Shown: one piece after another, positions 59,261 through 64,000 of the stretch
Layout: each line of letters opens with the position of its first letter
Position numbering within the stretch: position 1 is the stretch's first letter
Origin: Rhipicephalus microplus
Lineage: Eukaryota > Arthropoda > Arachnida > Ixodida > Ixodidae
Length of the DNA: 64,000 nt
NCBI RefSeq assembly: GCF_043290135.1
Contig: NC_134710.1
Coordinates: 280,745,776 to 280,809,775, forward strand
Reading direction: 5' to 3'
Translations under genes and position numbers: made by a program
Notes under the pieces: generated by a model
The model's input: the letters and a program-made list of their open reading frames with translations, nothing else
Database searches by the model: none
Told to the model about the DNA's origin: nothing

Positions 59261-60556
59261 TGCTTCACGCTCGGGTGTCTTGTGAAACAGCACTCCAAGC
59301 TATAGAAAGTAGTTGAGTGCGGTGGTGACTCATTGCACGCAGTATCTTCAGGAAATGCACGCAGAAGTGTGATGACGCCTTTTTCGAACGCACCACATCT
59401 ACCGAAAATTTATGGGAACAGTTTGCTTGTCCAAAGCCAAGGGGGTGAAAAGGAGAAACGCGGGTACCCCAGGTGCCCTGAACAAGGGTTCGAAGTTTCT
59501 TGAGCCGTCCACTACAGCATGCTTCGCTTTCATATCGTAGTTTCGGCGCAAGAAACGCGTAAAAACATTGGCAAATATTGATCACCTTCCCGATGCTTTT
59601 GATAAACATGGTATCCCACATAATTTGAGCCCAGAATTCGAAAGTGAAAGGCACTTAGGAGGCGAGTTGAACCAAACGCATACTACTCGCACTAGCCTGT
59701 AGGTACTCCGGCTATTTGTTATTTCTTCCCATACTAAGTTTTTATAAATCTTAATTACCAATTTTTCAATTATGGACTGTAAACTCAAGATATAAACACT
59801 GAGATGTGGAGCACTTTCAGAAACCACTGACTAAATTGTTCGATGTACGATGCGTCTCGTGCTGTTGTTTTTTTTTTTGTATTGTAAACAAATCCCGTGA
59901 AACGTGAAAAGAAGCCGTGTGACGGACCGCTAGCGCACTGCTAGTGCTGCTATAGGCTTTCTTTAAAACCCGTAAAAAACAGCAGCGCTAGACATATCGT
60001 ACAGGAAACAATTTTGTTGGTAGTTTCTAAAAGTGCTCTACCTATCAGTGTTCATATTTTGGGTTTACAGCCCGTGATTTAAAAATAGGTTATTAAAACC
60101 TTAATCTTTAGTATGTTGGGAATTAAAATGTAGCCTGAGTATCTACAGGCTAGTGCGAGTTGTTTGCGTTTGGTTCGATTTGCCACTGAACTGTCTTTTA
60201 TTTTCAAATTTTTGGATAAAGGTATGTGGGACACCCTGCATGTTTGCAGCACAGATATTACCAACGCATTTGTTATCAGCTCATGCTCGTGCTAGGAAGC
60301 GTGGATGTCATGCATGATCATTTTCAGCCCCGTGTAGTCTGTTTTCTGTTCTTTTTTGGATAATGGCATAAAACGCATGCGCGCTTGGCGCAATATATAG
60401 CTACATTTCATGCAAAATTGTTTACATCGCATCCTCGTCTTGATGACAAAGCACACCCCTCAGTAGGGTCGATTTTCACCGTGTCCACTGCATTCACTTC
60501 ACGGGTACTTTGCGAAGTCGTAGGGCGACTGTCCGACGTGTGTTGAAGCTCTGTAG
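59261..60556 (+). other. Unassigned region upstream of the membrane-protein gene
   Basis: The left part (59261-59830) may contain further gag-like or LTR sequence of the neighbouring Gypsy relic, but no motif is convincing. Near 60375-60400 an NRF1-like GCATGCGCGC and a TATATA precede the coding sequence by about 180 bp. This could be a promoter; the evidence is weak. Confidence 0.35.
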
Positions 60557-60577
60557 TCTGCATATATTTACCTGGTG

Positions 60578-61048
60578 ATGAATTATTTGGCTGGATCATC
60601 AGGACTTGGCGGTGCTGCTTCTATGTCCATGACACAACTACGTGGACGTGGTTCTAGGCGCCGAAGCCATGAACAAGAAATGCAGACCCACCGGATGCCA
60701 GTGCCAGAATCGCCGCCGCCTTCATACGAGGAGTCAATGCTCACCGCCAACGTCCCCCCTTCCTTCAGTGACAACGATGCGGCGCCTGCTGGAAGAACTG
60801 TTGGAGACATCGGCCACTCAGCGAGGAACCTGTCTTCTGAACGTCAAGGCGGAGAGTTGGAGGAGAGCGACGAACAGGTTTTACGTGAGCATGTTGACTT
60901 GCGCCAGCGGTGTTTGCGGCACTTCGAACGTTGGGGACAACGGTACTTGTGGGTTGTTATTGTTGTGTTTATTGGCATCATTCTGTATGCGACGCTGATA
61001 CATTTTTTCCCGAGCTTTTACGTGCGGCAGAAACACTCGACTGCATAA
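60578..61048 (+). CDS. Small single-span membrane protein with PPxY motif, unrecognised
   Basis: This is the only intact host-like coding sequence in the window: 156 residues from the ATG at 60578 (an in-frame GTG precedes it; TAG upstream at 60554-60556). The N-terminal two thirds are polar, with a basic RGRGSRRR stretch near residue 25 and a PPPSYEES motif near residue 48. PPxY motifs usually bind WW domains such as those of Nedd4-type ubiquitin ligases. One hydrophobic segment (YLWVVIVVFIGIILYATLIH, about residues 123-142) lies close to the C terminus and is followed by about 14 residues, so a tail-anchored or type II topology is likely. The start may instead be an exon boundary (AG at 60555-60556, or CATCAG at 60601). 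No family is recognised and no function is claimed. Confidence 0.6.
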   Translation: MNYLAGSSGLGGAASMSMTQLRGRGSRRRSHEQEMQTHRMPVPESPPPSYEESMLTANVPPSFSDNDAAPAGRTVGDIGHSARNLSSERQGGELEESDEQVLREHVDLRQRCLRHFERWGQRYLWVVIVVFIGIILYATLIHFFPSFYVRQKHSTA

Positions 61049-61496
61049 ACGCGCATCTGAACATGAGGGCTTAGGACTGGTGTATGAGTGTGTGCGTTCT
61101 AACGTGGGTAGCCATACTGGAATAGCAACAACTGGTGTAGTATGTTCTGATTCACAAGTGCTTCCATAGCAAAAAGAACCTTCCATCACTAGAAACAATC
61201 ATGAGACCGTGTAAGTGACTTCTTGTTGTTACATAGCGAGGCCATTATGTCTAGTGTTCTATTTTAGCAGATACAAAAGCTTTGACGTCTTTCTCTGAAA
61301 CGTGTTTCCGGAGTACAGCTTCATTATTCTTTTTTTTTTTCAGTTCCTTTGCCCTCCGTCTTTCCGTTTACGTCCTGTAAACATTTTTTTTCCTGACTCA
61401 GGTTTTAGCGCCCACGCATGTTTTTCTAAATTGTAAAGGGAGTTTCAAATTGTCACGGTGATTTTACACGGTTCACTGAACATCGCACTACACGCA

Positions 61497-61502
61497 AATA
61501 AA
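61497..61502 (+). other. Poly(A) signal
   Basis: AATAAA lies 449 bp after the stop of the membrane-protein frame, followed within 25-30 bp by a GT-rich stretch, so 61049 to about 61525 is the probable 3' untranslated region. Confidence 0.55.
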
Positions 61503-61525
61503 GTGTGCGAAGTCTTTTAGTATGT

Positions 61526-62529
61526 CTGACGTCGTTGCCTCACTTATTCACTGGTAGCAGTCGCCGCACTAACCGATATCCCAGTAACACTTAATCCTTC
61601 TGCTGAAGCTTGATTGTGTCATTCATCGTCTGATGGAGAGCATTTCCGGTAGTACTTCTTATGCTTTATTGGAGCAAGTCTGTTCCATTGGCAAAGTGGC
61701 ATTGCTCCAAAGTCAATCTAAATAGGTCGCGAAAGTTGGAACAAAATCTGGTCTGAAAGCTATTGCAACAGACATCAACAACCACGTGACGTTTAAAGGG
61801 TGACTAGGTGAGAGTGGGGACAAATAGCTTCAACCAAAAATTAAATAAACGTTTCTTTATTTTCAGTATTTGTAATTTTGCTCGTTAGATTACCTTAGTA
61901 AAACTTTGGTCTTTTGTATGTGGTTAGCGCCAATTTCTTTGTTTGGTTTCAGAAACAGTGGGCACGTGATCGCACTCCCGTAACTGGACCAATAAATTGG
62001 GAGGCGTATCCAAGCATTATGCTATCAGAGCTTGTGTTTAGTTCGGTGAGTTGTTTTGTTCAGCGCTTTGCCAGGCCAACAAAGCATCGCGCATATTTCA
62101 GTGATTTCCTGCGTCTCTTTAGAAGTTTACCTATTTTTATGTGCAATTCATAGCCACAACTAGTTCATAGAATGCGCAGATAGTTGCTCTTGTGACTGCC
62201 GACTGCTTTCTCTGGCGCACAGCCGGCGTGCCCTCACCTTTGGTGACTGCGAACGCCACAGGGCTAAGCAACAAGACACTGTACTCGACGGCTGCCAAAG
62301 CTATATTTTCAAAGGTAATGTCTCACTGAAGTGCTTTTCAACGATTGGGCAACGTGAGTATTTAGAGGCGAAGCTCCTTAAGACCTTACGATGTCTGCCG
62401 TCTCCCATCTGTACATAACACCATGTAACCTTCAACTTATAAGCAACAAAGGGCGCTGTGGTTAATTGTAGATGTAATGGCGCTCCTGTCAACTCTATAT
62501 ATATCACTATTTCACAAACTCATCCACAC
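61526..62529 (+). other. Unassigned region
   Basis: No coding or repeat signature is recognised. AT-rich with short open frames only. Confidence 0.4.
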
Positions 62530-63061
62530 CAGCATGATGCCATCTGTTCACCTTAATCTAGCACATCGAACTTCGAGCAGACTACATAACACCTTTAGCT
62601 TATCACGCATGTAAGGCAATACTAACGCTTTCAGCCAGTCGGCTCTTTCACGAGCTATTCGTTTGTGGAATGTTTTGCCAGATGATCTTGCGTCAGAACA
62701 AGGCCACACAAAGTTCTATCATACTCTTAAAAAATACTTATGTACCAAAAACTGCTCTATCGCATCTTCGTAATCATCAGTGTTTATAGGACTGTTGCAG
62801 ATGTTTTTGCACTATTGCTAGGTTGTAGTTACTGTCATATTTCTTTTGTATTTCACCTTCACCTACTGTAATTCACTTTTCTAGTATGTATTTTGCTTAC
62901 TTGTTCATAAGTTGAACTGCATTTTCTATTTTAATAAATATTTGCCTATATATGTATAGATATATATATGTATATATATTCTTCTAACATATCTGTACCG
63001 CCCCCCTTACACAATGCCCCTCGAGGGATCTGTAAGGTACTGTAAAAAAATGATTAAATAA
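62530..63061 (+). mobile_element. LINE 3' end (C-terminal ORF2 codons and 3' UTR)
   Basis: The plus strand encodes LAHRTSSRLHNTFSLSRM, a stop, and SALSRAIRLWNVLPDDLASE, ending with TAA at 62771-62773. The SRAIRLWNVLP motif marks the C-terminal end of CR1/Jockey-type LINE ORF2 proteins. A 3' untranslated region with AATAAA sites near 62932 and 63055 leads into a TA tract that may be the expanded LINE tail. Confidence 0.65.
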
Positions 63062-63202
<141 letters not shown>

Positions 63203-63508
63203 CGCAGAAAAGCGCGACGTGCTGAGTGTCAGCGTCGCCGTCGACGGGAAGCTACCGCGGAGACAAAAAAGAAGGAAGCGGATGCAAAGCGGCGCCGGCG
63301 ACAACAAAGTTCTACATCACAGACTAGGACTAATTAAGCAAAGGCTAAGCGGGAAAAACGCCAAGCTGACGCGCAGTTAAGACAACTTGAAGCGGATGCA
63401 AGACGGCAACACCGACAAGAAAATTCTACACCAGAGACGATAGCTAATGAAGCTGTAATTATGAAGTCAAAACGTAACCCGGAACTCGGAACATCATATC
63501 AGCTATAG
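63203..63508 (+). pseudogene. Decayed arginine-rich STPR-like repeat ORF
   Basis: One frame reads [36 protein letters not shown], then a TAA, AKREKRQADAQLRQLEADA and RRQHRQENSTPETIANEA, ending at TAG 63506-63508. The units of about 18-20 residues with ADAKRRRRQ or ADARRQHRQ cores resemble STPR-type DNA-binding repeats (first described from a silkworm fibroin regulator), which also occur in arthropod transposon-associated proteins. There is no start codon; the frame emerges directly from the TA tract. The origin is unknown; a transposon or a host gene is equally possible. Confidence 0.5.
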
Positions 63509-64000
63509 AGAAGAATCACCGCTATATCACAATCGGTCTCAGCACTATCTCTTAGAATAAAAAAATGTATAAGTATCACAACCACAACAAGTCTCAGTAC
63601 TATCTCAACTTTAATCACCATAATCACCTCCGAACGCTTCACCCCATAATTATCTTCAAGCAGCTTCAAATGCAGTGATTTCTTTCATTAATATGCTATT
63701 GTGCTTGTGAACAGTTGTCTCACAATTGCCTCTGCAAAGTTTCTTGCGCACATCGCAAGTACGTTATATGGCTAATAAATAACTTTGCTTCCTCAATCTT
63801 TTTCATTTTTTCCCTCTCACAAAATTGGCGTGACAGAACTAAGGCGCAATGAAATTGCGTAAAAATAAAGAGACGTAGTGGTCCAGCAATTAATAAAAAT
63901 TTTAATTTCGCGCCATGTAGGGCAAATGCCCGACATCGCTACCATTTCCGGTTGTGACGTCATTTTCTTTGCTGTTAGTTGCCCACTTCTAACATGGATG
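63509..64000 (+). other. Unassigned right end
   Basis: A tandem-like series around CTCAGCACTATCTC and CTCAGTACTATCTCA (63540-63610) is present, otherwise nothing recognised. Confidence 0.4.

Overview
The window looks like a repeat-dominated stretch of a hard-tick (Ixodida) nuclear genome. The main reason is four full-length copies and one fragment of a tRNA-derived SINE that I recognise from memory as the ixodid family Ruka. Supporting this are several arthropod-type LINE clades, Ty3/Gypsy elements, AT microsatellites and very sparse host coding sequence. No rRNA gene, intact tRNA gene, CRISPR array or bacterial-type gene is visible. Family assignments are by eye from motifs and memory; no database was searched.

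Layout. 1-3.4 kb: minus-strand I/Jockey-type LINE (gag-like ORF1, endonuclease, start of RT) cut by the window edge. 3.4-20.4 kb and 28.4-40.4 kb: two direct, diverged copies (A and B) of one segment, each with a broken intronless spastin copy (MIT domain, AAA pieces) and a TATC microsatellite at the same place. Copy A later received two Ty3/Gypsy elements: 4372-8366 (plus, gag and protease missing) and 11240-16519 (minus, 160-bp LTRs). Copy B received a 5'-truncated LINE (29.1-30.4 kb) and a 3.6-kb mosaic of an L1/Tx1-like LINE, Ruka SINEs and a LINE RNase H end. Each copy shows the other's insertion sites empty or nearly so, which gives a relative chronology.

20.4-28.4 kb: spacer with a Gypsy integrase relic, a LINE 3' fragment, a second tRNA-like SINE head and a striking foldback cluster. 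40.4-47.9 kb: mostly unassigned, with an old LTR element reduced to a gag part between diverged LTRs. 47.9-50.0 kb: CR1/Jockey-like LINE with a nested Ruka. 50.4-51.9 kb: a TTAA-flanked element with terminal inverted repeats and a decayed THAP domain, which together point to the Kolobok DNA-transposon superfamily; it also contains a Ruka. 56.6-59.3 kb: decayed Gypsy element. 60.58-61.05 kb: the only convincing intact host-like coding sequence, a small single-span membrane protein with a PPxY motif and a downstream poly(A) signal. 62.5-63.5 kb: a LINE 3' end, a TA tract and a decayed arginine-rich STPR-like repeat ORF.

There is no operon-like set of cooperating genes. The interest lies in the nested insertion history, the duplicated spastin retrocopy with complementary deletions, and the Kolobok-like element.
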